From Ailanthus altissimus (Eukaryota; Streptophyta; Magnoliopsida; Sapindales; Simaroubaceae), in the NCBI GenBank assembly GCA_946807835.1, contig OX327710.1:15054501-15118500 (forward strand): a DNA stretch of 64,000 bases, in the 5' to 3' direction. This document shows, one piece after another, positions 11,801 through 25,174 of this stretch. The notes beneath the pieces are model-generated. The model ran no database searches. It had not been told where the DNA came from and saw nothing but the letters and a program-made list of their open reading frames with translations. The position numbers were made by a program, and so were the translations under genes. Positions within the stretch are counted from its first letter, which is position 1. Every line of letters starts with the position of its first letter.

Positions 11801-12528
11801 AGGTCAGTGCGTGACACCACACATCAATGTGTGTGTCACACGCTGGCACAGTAGCCCACGTGCCGCATCAACGTGACGCGCGAGTTGATGCGTGCGCCCG
11901 CGCGTCACACCATGTGGCATTTTTTTTCAAAATTTTTGTATTTAATTTTGAATTAAAAATATTAAAATTGTGACTAAATTTCGTCATTATTTTAATTTTA
12001 AATTTTTTTGTCATTATTATATTATTTTTTGTTTGATAAAAAAGTTGTAATAATTGTTTTTACTAATAATTATTTTTAATTTTTAGTAATTATTTAAATT
12101 ATTTAATAATTAGTTATATACTAATAATTGGTTCTTATTTTAGGAAGGAGAATGTCTTAACAGAATGTATAATTGCCGAAAACGAATTCTATCAATCGAT
12201 TATAACTACTTACTCGAAATTATGGGCTATCAAAAAAATAAAAGAGAAATTGACTTCAAGGTACATTTAAATATTTAGAATCATATTTTTTTGTAGTTTA
12301 TTTCATATACATGATATTGCATTCTCAAGTATTTAGTACACAAAGTTTTATTAAGACCCGTATATACAAAAAATTTATAAGAAAAATTATGATTCTATAA
12401 ATAGGAGTATTAGATTTTTTCGTTTAGAGTTTTTTTTTTTAATTACTGGTTTGAGGATGAAAAATTATCTTTCAATAAATGGGTTGAATAGTAGACTTCG
12501 GCATAAATACTTTAAGGGGTAGAAATGA

Positions 12529-12807
12529 GTTGACCTACAAGGATTTGATTCGTGGTTCAACAACATTACATTTGACGATGATATAGATGTAGTGAAAATG
12601 TGTCTATTTTGTGTATTTCATAAATTGTTGATGCCATGTGATCCTCGTAGAGTCATCCAATATTTTGTGTTTTGCCTCATAGATGATTTGAATAAGTTTA
12701 ATGCATATCATTGGAGCACAATTCCAGAGACTATACTCCACTATAGTTTAAGCACAACCCCAATTAAAAAAGTTAAAGTATGTCAAAAATGGGAGCGTTA
12801 CGGATAG
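12529..12807 (+). pseudogene. DUF1985-like segment of the MULE Ulp1 gene (degenerate)
   Basis: The translation contains FDDDIDVVKMCLFCVFHKLL, then LIDDLNKFNAYHWSTIPETI, which follows the DUF1985 pattern (…LALLFFLEHVLL…LVDDLEAFNRYPWG…) that precedes the Ulp1 peptidase in MULE-borne genes. The open segment ends at 12807. Upstream sequence at 12140-12260 reads open in places but I cannot assign it. The peptidase part of the same gene lies beyond the Copia insertion, at about 21430-22200. Assignment rests on remembered family patterns. Confidence 0.55.
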
Positions 12808-14784
12808 GGAAGCATACAACTTATATGCATTTGGTCACGTATTCTTGGTTAGTAATTCTTTTCTTTTCGATTCATTACATTATTGAGATGTAGAAAAAAT
12901 TGTTATTTTCATTTTGCATTAAATAAAAGAATAGTGTTGTTATTTTTTTTAGATTGTTAGTTTTTTTATTATCTCAATTGTGGATCTACGAGACAATTAT
13001 AAGATGTGGAGAGGTATTTACGTGATGATGATCGTTTTTCGCGTCTTTTAAATCGATCTAGTATAGGCACCCTATTATACAAAGACGTCGCAAATGTTCT
13101 CTTTAATGGTGTTGGGGTATGTTTTAACATTCAACGAAAAATATATATAATTTTTCTATAAATTTTGTTGTTTTTTCTATTAATGATTAATAAATTTAAA
13201 ATTTTGTATAAGCTTTAGAAATACATAGGAAGTTGGTGTCCTATAAACATAAAAAAAATGTGGATTGTCACATGGCGGCAAAATTGTGCATTTCATCAGA
13301 AAAATTAGGAGGGACTCTTAAGTTGGAGAAAATTGAGATTCCGAACACCTAATTCACCAATCCTCAGGTTGACATGGATGTTCAGCCTGAGTACGAATTC
13401 CAAGGCCCGTCAGCGACTGAATCAATAGTATAATAACTTAATTTTTTTTCTTGAATTCACTACTATATGTTGTTGATGAGTATTACATTGTGACTATTGA
13501 TTATAATTACTTATGTATAGTTTGAGCCCGATACATCATTATTGTTGGATGTTGTGTGCGTCTGTGCAATGTGACAGGTAAATGTGTGCATTTTAAACAA
13601 TTTAAATATGACATGTTTTACATGTAATATTACACAATGAAATAAATATACACACATTACAATCTCATTAATCTAAGAAGATTTGGATACTCGCCCTCGA
13701 AGTATGCTTTGAACAACTCTAGTTGAAAACGTGGTGGGCTTGTTCAAACTAAAATAGTAGCTTTTCTATCAGAATAATTGAAGCAACTCTTGCTTTTGAA
13801 TTTTTTTTTATAGATAATTTGTTTCTTTCAGTATAATAGTTAACACTTAACTTCAAAGAAAACAAAAAGAATTCAAATGAATTCTCAATTCATTTCTCCA
13901 ACCATAAGTCTTGGCCATTCATTTACATTTATAGGCAACATTTGCCTTTTGAATAGCCAATGAAAATAAGCAAGATGACACTTGGATTTTGATAACTTGA
14001 CAACTTATAGGATTAGTGGTAATATCCTCACGCTTTAGCAATATTGTATAAGTGTATTTCAAATTAACTTGTTAATAATCAAATATATATTAATGATATT
14101 ATCTTCACGCTAAAGCAATATTGGCAATACGTTCACATATATTTTTCTCATCTCCTGTTTAATCGACATAATCAAAATCACATTAACCAAATCCTTCACA
14201 TTTTAGCAATATTAGAAAATACCAATATGACCTTACTAATACTGTATTGACAAGAGGATCAACATGTAACATTATCTCATAATGGTACACAATTCAATTT
14301 GATTAAGAGAGATTACTAAATTCAATTCTCATCTCATGAGACTGTGATTCTCAATCACATATTTGTTTTGTGCAAACACAACTAACCTCAGCAGTAGGTC
14401 TCCCATTGTAGTTATCAACACAAACAAATGGCCCACGGTATTTATCACATTTATAAGAATTATAAATTATAAAATAATAAACCATTTATTTTTAAATTCT
14501 TAAAAATAAATATTTAGAATAATCGACGTAATTACGACTTTCATAGGTTCTAGGAACTACAACATTGAAGGCCCAGCTTTTGGTGCCGCGGAATTAACCT
14601 AAACACACTGCGGTGCTAAGTCCTATACCCTAGCATCGCGGCACTTAGCCTACAGCGCTATGGTATCCCTTTCAGCTATGTCCCGATTATAAAATTTTCA
14701 ATACTTAAAACACATAATATATAGTACCAGATATCCAAGTATGCCACGTATACTCCAACACAAGTACAAACAACACACAACCTT

Positions 14785-14796
14785 GCTTTGATACCA
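14785..14796 (-). other. primer binding site of the Copia remnant
   Basis: On the minus strand this reads TGGTATCAAAGC, close to the initiator-methionine tRNA primer site (TGGTATCAGAGC) used by Copia elements. It sits 4 bases from the LTR start at 14801. Confidence 0.65.
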
Positions 14797-15216
14797 ATTT
14801 TGTTGGGTGCTGTATGCGTCTGAGCAGTGCTACGAGTAAATGCATGCATTTTAAACAATTTAAATATAGCATATCTTACATGTAATATTGTACATTGGAA
14901 CAAATATACGCATATTACAATCTCATTACTCTAAAGAGATTAGAAAATTCACCCTCAAAGCCTACTTTAAACAATTCTAATTAAAAACGTGGTGAACTTT
15001 CTCAAGTTAGAATAGTAGCTTTTCTATCAAAATAATTGAAGCAACTCTTACTTCTAAATTATTTTTTTTCGAATAATTTATTTCTTTCAGTATATTAGTT
15101 AACACTTAACTTCAAAGAAAACAATAGGAAATCAAATGAATTCTCAATTCATTTCTCCTGCCATAAGTCTTAGCCATTCATTTACATTTATAGGCAATAT
15201 TTACCTTTTGAATAGC

Positions 15217-16125
15217 TAATGAAAATACGCAAGATGACACCTGGATTTTGATGACTCGACAATTTATAGGATTAGTGGCAATTTGCACTAAATCTTGCCA
15301 GCAACTACTGCAATTTAAATTGAATCAAATTCAATTCATATTGCTTCTTTTGCTTTCATCCAATAAAAAGTAAACATATAGCCAATAAAAATAAACAAGA
15401 TGAAACCTGATTTTTGATGACTCGGCAACTTATAGGATTAGTGGCAATTTGCTTTAAATTTTGCTAGCACCTACTGTAATTTGAATTGAATCAAATTCAA
15501 TTTATGTTGCTTCATTTGTTTTCATCCAATAGAAAGCAAACATATAGCCAATGAAATCAAATGAGCCAATTGCATTAAAAGGTCAAACATATAGCCAATG
15601 AAATCAAATGAGCCAATTGCATTGAAACACCTTTCAATTGCTTTTGATTTCATTGAGTGAAATCAAAACAAGTAGCCGTTACATTATGTTAAATGAATCA
15701 AATTCATTTAACATGTAAATGTCAAATAGAAAATTCAAACAACAATTATTTCATTCACTTATCTACCAATGCTAATTTAGTACCCATATAAATTATTGGT
15801 ACAATGTATGGCATGTATTAGGTAGATAAAAATCTCAAGTCTTACTTCGCATAATCTTTGGTTTAATACTTAAACATTAACTATTCACTAAGAGACCCTA
15901 AAATAAATAAATGGCCGAATAATTTAATTTAAATCAAACAACAATTATTTTATTTAAATAGTAACTATGTCCATCAATGCCAAATTTAGTATTTATATAA
16001 ATTATTAGCACAATATAAGATATGTACTAAGTAGATAAAAATATCAAGTTTCACTTGGCACAATTTTAGGTTTAACACTTAAATTTTAGTTGCTCCTTAA
16101 GAGACCTTGAAATAAATTTTTTTTT
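15217..16125. repeat. tandem duplications inside the Copia right LTR
   Basis: Three duplications are visible. The block 'aagatga(c/a)acctg ... agtggcaatttgc ... catatagccaat' occurs at about 15230-15390 and 15398-15555. A 47-base unit ending 'gagccaattgcatt' is repeated at about 15538-15630. The block 'aacaacaattatt ... taagtagataaaaatatcaag ... aagagacc' occurs at about 15738-15900 and 15938-16110. No coding content. Confidence 0.6.
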
Positions 16126-16506
16126 TTGAAAAATTTTTAGATCAAACAATTCGATCCGGTGCACTACCCACGTGCTCAACAAGTACACTTCATATAGTGA
16201 GACTCTCTAAGTTCACACCCATCTTGTCTTACAGAACATTTTTGTAAGTCCATAACTGATGTCTCACACATACACACTATGGATAAAAAAATAGACGTTA
16301 AACCATACAAATAGAAGTTAATCCATATTCATACAATTCTTCTATCATTAATATCCAAGAAGAGCGGAGACATAGGTCAACACCGTCAACCCTATTGCTC
16401 AACTATAAACTTATCTCCTTTATTTATATTTCGATAAAAAAATTATCCACAAACTCCTTTGAGATATTATTTATACTTTCCTAGGTTTAATGCTTATGGC
16501 TATAAG

Positions 16507-19224
16507 TGTAGTAACCAGTATCCATAACCGATAAGAATATGTATATTTATATATATAAATATACGTATTTTATTTGTATGTGGGTGATCCTTGATTTATA
16601 TATTGTTATTAGTAGTGTTTTTATAGGTTAAGGATATACTATTAGCATTGGGTTTATTTGCAAGACTTTGGAATTATTTTAGGGACCAAATTGTTATACT
16701 TTGAAAGTTTTGGGGGTGAATTCGTAAATACCAAAAATTAGCCACTTAGTATAAAAATACACTTTGAAAACCCTAATTCTCTCATTTAGGTCGAGCTACC
16801 CCTTTTAAGAGAGAGAAGAGAGAAATAGAGGAGAGAGAAAAAGAAGAAGAAGAAGAAGAAGAAAAAGAAATTGGAATTTTTGGATCTTAAGAGGTATATC
16901 ACAATTATTTCTTAATTTATTGGTGTTAATTATGTTAATTTCTTTACGTTTTGATTTCTGGAAATATGTATAATTGAGGATTTGATGTGTATTTCGTATG
17001 ATAGTTTGAGAATTGATGATGATTTATAAGATAGTTTGATAAATCATGATGGATTGTAACATTTCTGATTGATAGTCTCTTGATCTAAGAATTTTATAAA
17101 TTATTGTGAATCGATTCTGGTTTTGAATTTTGAGTATATGAAATTAGACATGTTTAGGATCATCTGAGACTTTGAATCGACTGAAAATCTCGGAAATTTA
17201 ATTTTTAGTGAATTTACCAAAATGACCCTGGAATTCTGGAAATTTCCTGTGTAAACAGTATGATACAGTGGAAAATAATTTTTGACCTGCTGAATGATCT
17301 TTAAAAATTACGAATTTGTGGAATATGATAATTTTATATGTCTAATATGATATACTCAGAATTGAGAATTTGGATCAATGTGGTTGAAATGTTATGATTT
17401 TCTAAAGTATATCCGCTCATTACAGTATTTGATTAACAGATTTTTAAAGCTATGGAATAAAATAGTTTTAAAATACTTTTGGCAGTTATTTGGAAGCAAA
17501 ATATTTATGATGGACTGAGATATGTGTTAAGAGTAATTATGTGGTAGTTTTATAATTTTTGAGTTAGTATATGATTTTATAAAATTGGGAGATTGAATAC
17601 TGTTCAGTAAGTATCTTGATCCTGTCAGGTTAGTAGTTTGGATTCAATGGTGTGTATGGAATGGATTGTGTAGGAATTTTGATATAATATTCATATATAA
17701 GAATGATATATGAGTCAAGGATGGGATATTCTGATTTTGGAGTAATTGGACATCATTTGATGTATTAGAAAATTTTATTAAGTGTAAGTGGTCAGAATGA
17801 CAGGTTTTGAGAAACCAAGTTTTTAGACCAATTTGATGTGATAAATGCATTGTGTATAATTTTGTAAGCTATTTAAAGTATTTTGTGTGAATTGTGAGGC
17901 TTATGAAAAGATTAATCTTCATTGATAGGTTAAGGAGATTTAAGCCTTGTAGCTGAAAGTGTTAAGAGGTAAGTATACTAGACTTTTTACTGGAATCACA
18001 ATAAACATAGTAAGTGTTATGAATGATTTTGTAAATATGGTTAAGAATATGTTATGTTATGTCAAAGTATGTTTTGATATGAAATGTAAATATATGTTTA
18101 TGAATGTGAGCATTGACATTGAGCATGGACATACATGTGTTTTTTGAAAGTGAGCTTTCAAAATAAGATATGTTTAACAAAGAAAGCTTTTGAAGTGTAA
18201 TATGTCCATGAGAAATATTTTGTGTTTTGAGGGTACTTGAACTCACTGTTAACTTAGTAGGCATTTTATGTGATTTATGGAGCCTTTATGTGTGGCCTTT
18301 CCTTCGGGATTGGTATATGTTATGTGTTCCGTATGTAGGGAGGATCCTATTGGTACCTAAAGGAAGTGTGAGTCATCACATTCGTGTGGTGGCGTATTGG
18401 TGCATGTGAGAGGACTCAACGATGATCAGGGTGAGGGTTTGGCTTTTACCTTCGGGCATAAGCATTATATGTGTGTAATTTCAAGACCTCACTTGTACTA
18501 TTCCTCTCATACGGTATGTCACCTACGAGTGACATTTGGCTCATTATGTGATATGTGATATGTAAGTCCTACTAAGTAGTAGTTGAGTGATGGTATTCCT
18601 ATTATGTGTTTTGAAAGAATGTGTAAGCGCTTACATGATATGTGATTTGATAAGATTATGATTTTGATTGATAACAACATATCATACATATGCATTGTGT
18701 ACATACATGTATTTGTATTTGATATATGAAAAACTAGTATGCTTACTGAGTTTTATACTCATTATAGTTTATGGTGATTTCAGGTAAATAAGGTACATGT
18801 GTGCTTAGCGGATTTGGCAAGGCTTCTGCTGTTCCTTGGGTTCCCTAAGTTGTTAGGTTGCTAAGTGTTTCATTTGGGGACATGTGGGATAAAATATTTG
18901 ATTTGTCCCTGTTGAATAAATACTTATGTATTATTTTATTGTGTGTGGTTGGATTTAGTTTAAGTTTCACCAAGTGTAGTAATGGATTGATTTTAAGTAA
19001 GAATTTGCAATGAATATATTCTGGGCTTCTGGTAACAAAGTTGCTACTGGTGACGTAGTAGAGTGTTAATCTCTGAGAAAACTCTGCGTATCTCCGGTTT
19101 AGTAATTGTCCCAGTCATAATTCAATTACTATAATTCTGAAAGAAATTAAAATGAATGTTTAAGTATTATTGAATGAATGTAAGTGATGTCGTGTGTCAG
19201 ATCTGTTGGGTCTGGGGCGTGACA
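16507..19224. mobile_element. solo LTR, 2.7 kb, target duplication ATAAG
   Basis: Begins TGTAGTAACC (16507) and ends GGGGCGTGACA (19224). The reverse complement of the end, TGTCACGCCCC, is a common start of plant Ty3 LTRs. A perfect five-base duplication ATAAG flanks it at 16502-16506 and 19225-19229. The inside has no gag/pol, primer site or repeated end, so it reads as a solo LTR left by recombination. It contains a (GAA)n run at about 16840-16866 and short open frames with no recognisable match. It sits inside the right LTR of the Copia remnant. Confidence 0.75.
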
Positions 19225-19736
19225 ATAAGACTTCCTAGAACACAACCTTAGAGCATCTAGATATTTGACTCACCCATATAAGTTGATAGATCCCATGTCT
19301 ACACACAACAGACTTCATAAGTATCAAACTATACCTAGCGACACTCGGCGGTTAGACCATAAAAGATCTCTGACATATATGGAACCTAAGTATGGCGGAT
19401 CACTCACAAGCCCACCGTGGTGTTCAGGTCAAAGGGCCACGAATACTACTCAACTTGAGAATGCCCTCTACGAACGAATTTATGGGATATTTATTAGAGA
19501 TCTTCATTGAGTCTTGTTCAGTATTCAGTCCTTACTGAATACCTATATATCTATACGAGCTTTCAGTAAGCTCATTGTCTGCTAAGATTAACCATCTGGA
19601 TAATCCTGATATAAATATACAATGATTTATATTACTCGGTTCCACTCAATAGACCCTATGTCGGTGAAAATAGATCAGAAACTTATAATTCGAGAATATA
19701 CTTACACAATAATATTTTTTAGCAATGCTTGCATCT

Positions 19737-20469
19737 TGTTGAAGCGGAAGCACACAACCAAGCAAAAAAAATTCACCCAAGTAATATAATAATGCAGAAC
19801 AAGTTACTAAGAAATAAATAGAAAAAAGGGGTAGAAGAAGAACACACAAAGAATTACATGGTTCAGCAACTTGCCTACATCCACGGCGGATCAAGATCAC
19901 ACTCTTCTCTTATTATGAATCTCAAGACACTCATAAAATATGCCTTTTATAAGAAAACTCACAAAGAATACTCTCTCTTACACTCTAGGAATTTTCTCTC
20001 ACAATGAACCACAAATATTATCATTAAGATTTGTTGTTGATCACAAAGATATCTTACTTGATCACAAAGATATGTTTACAAGCCAATTGGTAGCCTTTAT
20101 ATAGGCTTTGGGATGACCTAGGTTTACCCTATACGTGTAAGAGTCATATTAGGGAGCCCTAAAACGAGTGGAAGACGAAATAAGGAAGTTTTCTTATTTC
20201 GGGATACTGTTCCCGTCTCCAGCGCTACGGCGCTAGGATCTCATCGTCGCGACACTGGCGCACTTTTGCTGAGCGCTGCGGTGCTGGCCTCCTAGCGCCG
20301 CAGTGCTGAGGTTCTGTACTGTGGCGCCGCGGCGTCTACACATGGTCGCCTGGTATGCTCTTCTTCATTTTTTGCCTCCTTTCGTGTCCGTCTTTGATCC
20401 GTGTGTACCCTACACACTTGGCTTGATCCCCAAATCATATTCCGATGATTTTTAATCAATAATCTTACA
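19737..20469 (-). mobile_element. solo LTR with GC-rich tandem core, nested in the Copia LTR
   Basis: Related to 7380-8070 and 43.9-44.8 kb. Likely limits are TGTTGAAGCGG at 19737 and CTTACA at 20469, flanked by CATCT (19732-19736) and TATCT (20470-20474), a 4-of-5 match that suits an old target duplication. Its GC-rich stretch (20215-20335) repeats the core GCGC(C/T)GCGGCGC(T) about every 25-30 bases. No coding sequence. Confidence 0.55.
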
Positions 20470-21429
20470 TATCTCTTTGCAACTATGTCATTGCAAGTAT
20501 ATTCCCATATCACTGTCCCGTTTCAGACAAGGTTCTAACTCCTTAGACCTGATCTAAACTTTTTAATATCTATACAATGTCCGAAATATTGCAAGCATTT
20601 TACCTTAATAAAGTAATTAGTGATTTAATGAAATATTTATTTATTGCATAAATATGAAATTACAATATTCATACAAAATTGGGATGGTATATGGGCATAA
20701 ATCCCAATAAATTATTGCAGTATCATGTCCTGGAGAAGATGATTGATGATCTTTAAGTAGAGCTGTTTAATAGAATTAATAAAGTTAGCTCAGAGCTTTT
20801 AACAAAGATTGATAGTGTTGGCTCACAGATTCTCAGTAGGATGGATAAGGATAAAAAAGAGATCTTGCATTAGATATCTCTCATGATGCAACACATGAAG
20901 TCATCCAGGATCTCTGAGGATGCAAGGTAGATTATGGTACATTTTAAACCTAAATTTCATTGGACACAAAGTTTAACAAGTCAATACATTGATTGGTGTT
21001 GATTGGTTTTAGGGCACCGAATTTATGGCCATTAACTTTCAGGCTTATACTCCTACAAGCGAGTCTCAACATCAGCCCATGCTAATGGATATACAACATG
21101 TAGCTGAGATTCTTGCAAGTATAAAAATTATACCCGCTATATTAGCTCAAAAGGCACAAGCTCAAAACAATCCTTATACCAATCCATTGAAAAGCCTATA
21201 AAAAAAATTTATGGAATTAGAAGTAAAAAATTTACTTTAGACTGACTTGACAGGGTTAAACGAGAAAGACTCACCGTAAAAAAGTGAATAAATGACGATG
21301 GAATCAAAATAAAATGTTAGCAGTACATGATTTAACGACTTATTGCTTCACTAGCTTGAGATACGGTGAGAACTTTTATTTTTATATTTTTGTTTGTGAA
21401 TTTTTTAGCAGTATCAGAATTTATATACA

Positions 21430-22200
21430 TTCTATCATGATTTTGCATCATATAAATGAATATCTAAAGGTTCTGCGTACATACCAAATGATGTTTCCCG
21501 ACATGTACTCACAAGAATGTACAACTGCAGATGCATATTTTTACGCAAATATTTTTTACCCGTCCATTGTGCATATTATATTGTAATATCGTTGGTTAAC
21601 TATTAATGGGTTTAATGTTGTATATATTTGTCTGTAGGAGTGCATTAGACAAATGTGGCAAATATCATTCACCCTAATTCAAGTTCAAGCTTTAACAACC
21701 AATAGATCGAACCATTGTTGGCCTATACACTTGGAACAAAAGTTGAATTACTTGGTGTTAAATCATGGGCGTTAGTCAATAAGGTGGTGGAAGTAATAAC
21801 TTTTTATTATTATTAATTACAATAAGTTTAAAATAATACAATAATAGTTTTTGCAGGTATATATTTCGTTGAATATCAATCAGGAATATTGGTTTGTACC
21901 AGATGTCAACCTTGTTCAGAGGAGGATTACACTATATAATTCTAGCATAAACGAAAACTCTGACGATACCATTAAAAAATTTATGGAACCTCTGTGTATT
22001 GCCATGTCATTTTATCTTCGTAGATATAAATTTTATACTTTAAGAGGAATACAGAATTCAGATATGTTCCCTTGGTTAGTCACTCAATTAAGGGATAACG
22101 TACCACAACAGATGGTCGGGAGTGGGGATTTTTGAATATTTATTGAGTATCGTATGTTAGGTCAGCCATTTCAGTCATTCCCTAAGATTGGTGCTTTTAC
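21430..22200 (+). pseudogene. Ulp1/C48-type peptidase segment of the MULE (catalytic residues lost)
   Basis: The translation runs from HHINEYLKVLRTYQMMFPDM (about 21446) to the core VYISLNINQEYWFVPDVNL (21857 onward), RRITLYNSS, and then GDFGIFIEYRML (about 22128). In active Ulp1 proteases the pattern is …HW…D…G.(D/S)CG…; here the His is Tyr (EYW) and the Cys is Phe (GDFG), and the frame breaks in between. It is therefore a dead relative of the SUMO-protease-like ORF of MULEs, continuing the DUF1985 segment at 12.5-12.8 kb. Confidence 0.6.
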
Positions 22201-22335
22201 TAGACAAAAGATGACCGTTAATTTGTGGATCACTGCAACATCTTCTTCATAGATGTGTAATATATTTGTTTATATGTGCATTTGTATCATATTATTGTTT
22301 TGATGTCTGCGTGTTGGGTGGATGTGTGCAGAGAT

Positions 22336-24175
22336 GATATATAATTGTATAGAAGTGTATTTTTTTTAATATGCAGGTTTGGAAACATCCATATAATAGG
22401 GAGATTCTGACAAAATTTTGTTAAAATATCAGATATCCTACAATTGCAACTTACAATTTTTGAACCTATATCCATATTTTTATAACTTATTCACAACCGA
22501 AAATTTTCAACATCAACATTAAATGAAAAATACATCTGTCATCAATAATTTAAGCACATAACAAAAAGTATAAGTGCATTACAAAATAAATACGTTACAG
22601 AAGTTACAAAACTCAACACTCTAATGCAAAGCAATATAATTAGAAAATGGTATATAATATCCCTTCATACAATAAAATCTTTATACAGAATTGTGCCTCG
22701 GGGTCCAAGTCATTTTCTCCATTTCAAACTCGTTTGAAATCAAAAAAAAATATTAGCCTTATATTACAGTGAAATTAAAAATTAAATTTCAATAAGGTAG
22801 TTTTATAAACAAACATACATCACCTGTTATGTAAAGCGATGAGGTTTCAACATATCTGTCAATTATGTCCATGTTATCTACAACGACTATAAATATTTTT
22901 CGATGGTTCCTCCCTTGAGATGGAATCTGATTCGTTCGACACCTGCCTACCTAACGACGTGCCAGATGTCCATATTTTTTAAATTTTTTGGGACTATCCA
23001 ATTCAACAGATGGCCAACCGAAAGTACTGGCTCGCTATAAGCACGAAATAAAAGTCTTGAATGTGTAATAAGTTGAACAAAGATTCCCGTGTCCAAAGAT
23101 GATAATAAGTTAAACAAAGATGATACATCACCTGTTATGTAAAGCGATGAGGTTTCAATATATCTATTGATTATGTCCATGTTGTCTACAATGACTACAA
23201 ATATTTTTCGATAGTTCCTCTTTTGAGATGGAATTTGATTCGTCCGACGCCTGCCTACCTGACGACGTGCCAAATGTCCATATTTTTTAAATTGATTGGG
23301 ACTATCCAATTCGACGGATGGCCAACCAGAAGTACTGGCTCGCTATAAGCACGAAATAAAAGTCTTGAATGTGTAATAAGTTGAACAAAGATTCTCGTGT
23401 GCAAAGATGATATATAATTGTATAGAAGTATATTTTTTCAATATGCAAGTTTAGCAACGTCCATATAATAAGGGAGATTCTGGCAAAATTTTGTTAAAAT
23501 ATCAGACATCCCACGCCTACAACTTATAATTTTTACACCTATATAGATATTTTCATAACTTATCCATAATTAAAAAATTTTAACATCAACATTAAATGAA
23601 AAATATATCTATCATCAACAATTTAAGCACATAACAAAAAGTATAAGTGTATTACAAAATAAGTGCATTACAGAAGTTATGAAACTCAACATTTTAACAC
23701 AAAGTAACATAATTAAAAAATGGTATATAATAACCCTTCATACATTAAAATCTTTATATACAATTGTGCTTTAGGGTCCAAGTTATTTTCTTCATCTCAC
23801 ATTCGTTTGAAACAAAAAGCAAATATTTATCTTATATTATCGTGAAATTAAAAATTAAATATCAATAAGATAGTTTTATAAACAAACATACATTACCTGT
23901 TATGTAAAGTGATAGAGTTTCTACACGTCTGTCGGTTATGTCCATGTTGTCTATAACAACTACAAATATTCTTTGAAGGCCCTTAAGATGGAATCTGATT
24001 TGTTCGATACCTTCCTATCTAACAACTTGCTATTGAAGGTTGGATGTCCATATTTTTAAAATTCATTAGGATTATCCAATCCAACGGATGGCCAATCGAA
24101 AGTACTAACTCGCTATAGGCACAGAATAAAGTCTCGAATGTGCAATAAGTTGAATAAAGATTCTCGTACAATAAT
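22336..24175. repeat. direct repeats A-B-B-A-B covering the MULE transposase 3' end
   Basis: Two unit types alternate. Unit A, about 480 bases, starts 'gatgatatataattgtatagaag' and occurs at 22336-22820 and 23407-23880. Unit B, about 285 bases, starts 'acctgttatgtaaag' and ends 'aacaaagattc(c/t)cgtg(t)', and occurs at 22825-23103, 23128-23406 and 23895-24170. Unit B encodes, on the minus strand, the transposase C-terminal tail with the pattern …GRRRTNQIPSQ…. Confidence 0.75.
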
Positions 24176-24997
24176 CTTATGTTTTTGCATACGGCGAGTG
24201 CATGGGGACAAGCCAGTTGTCAATAGTCAAACTTTTGATAGCTACAAATTCTATTGAAAATATCTACTATCTCGTCTCTATCATCGTCACTGACCATAAA
24301 TCGTGAACAATCAATAGGGTATATTGTCATTCGACTTATGTTATTATTATGTTTCATAACTTTGTGATTTGCTCAATTCGTCAAGATGGTCATCATATTT
24401 TGTACTGCTAACCATCTATGGTAAAACCACAGTTACGTTAGCTTCTATAGCCACTCCATCAAATTTATCACCTATTTTTTAGACTTTTTTGTTAGTAACT
24501 CGTATTTTGTCACCAAATTTCCCTTCAAGTGATAAATGCATAACCCATGATATGCATTAAGAAACACACCCCGTATAACCCTCTCAATACTGCATGTCAA
24601 TCAGATATAAAAATAAGATTCTGATGGCCATTAATTACTCCTTGAAATTTAACCATAAACCACTCCCAAGAAACATTATTTTCTGAGTCAACAATCCCTC
24701 GTGCCAATGGAAATATCTGATTGTTTTCATCTTTACAAACGACTACAAATATTGTACCAAGATAGGAACCTTTCAAAAATGTTTCATCCACTACAATCAC
24801 CGATCAGATGGATGAATTAAAACCTATGATGTAGGGTCTCAGTGCTAAAAAGAAATATTTTAAGTGATTATTCGCGTCGGTTTTCAAATAAGTAACTGTA
24901 CCTGGGTTCTTCTATTGTAACACATAGCTGTATACAAGAAGCAATTTAAACGAATCCTTTGATACACCTCTTATCAATCTTAATGCATGCTCCTTAG
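23886..24997 (-). pseudogene. MULE transposase, catalytic-core and C-terminal part (degenerate)
   Basis: The 24597-24800 reading frame contains VVDETFLKGSYLGTIFVVV, QIFPLARGIVDSENNVSWEW and FISD, the classic first part of the MuDR/MULE DDE domain (D…TFLKG…; …FPLAFGIVDSENDASWEWF…; ISD). Upstream, at 24.95-24.998 kb, KEHALRLIRGVSKDSFKLL precedes it and joins in frame to the part at 38.56 kb once the nested LTRs are removed. Stops and shifts follow after the second Asp. The C-terminal tail is triplicated (see the repeat entry). Confidence 0.7.
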
Positions 24998-25174
24998 CTC
25001 GCTGACACGTCCAAAATATAAGAATTTATTCTTAAGTGCAGAATTGTCAGAGTAATAAATAACCCAGTGAGAACGGGGTCAATCCACAGGAAAGTAGAAT
25101 TAAAATTACAAACAATAAATACTTTAAAGACAATTAATATAGTATAAGATGTTTGAAAATATTAATTCAATTAA

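Larger units (their letters stand above)
13543..20710 (-). mobile_element. Copia-type element remnant inside the MULE (target duplication ATTAT)
   Basis: Starts TGTTGGATG at 13543 and ends CCCAATAA at 20710, flanked by ATTAT at 13538-13542 and 20711-20715. A second LTR start, TGTTGGGTGC, lies at 14801. It is preceded by the reverse complement of a methionine-tRNA-type primer site (TGGTATCAAAGC, 14785-14796), which puts the element on the minus strand with its 5' LTR on the right. The LTR starts at 13543 and 14801 are similar over about 500 bases. Only about 0.2-0.7 kb of internal sequence is left and no gag or pol can be read. The right LTR is enlarged by two later insertions. Confidence 0.65.

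Noticed and set aside
25003..25174. This stretch as MULE sequence
   Set aside because: TG start, near-matching flank duplication with 38559-38563 and restored transposase frame show it is LTR, not MULE.
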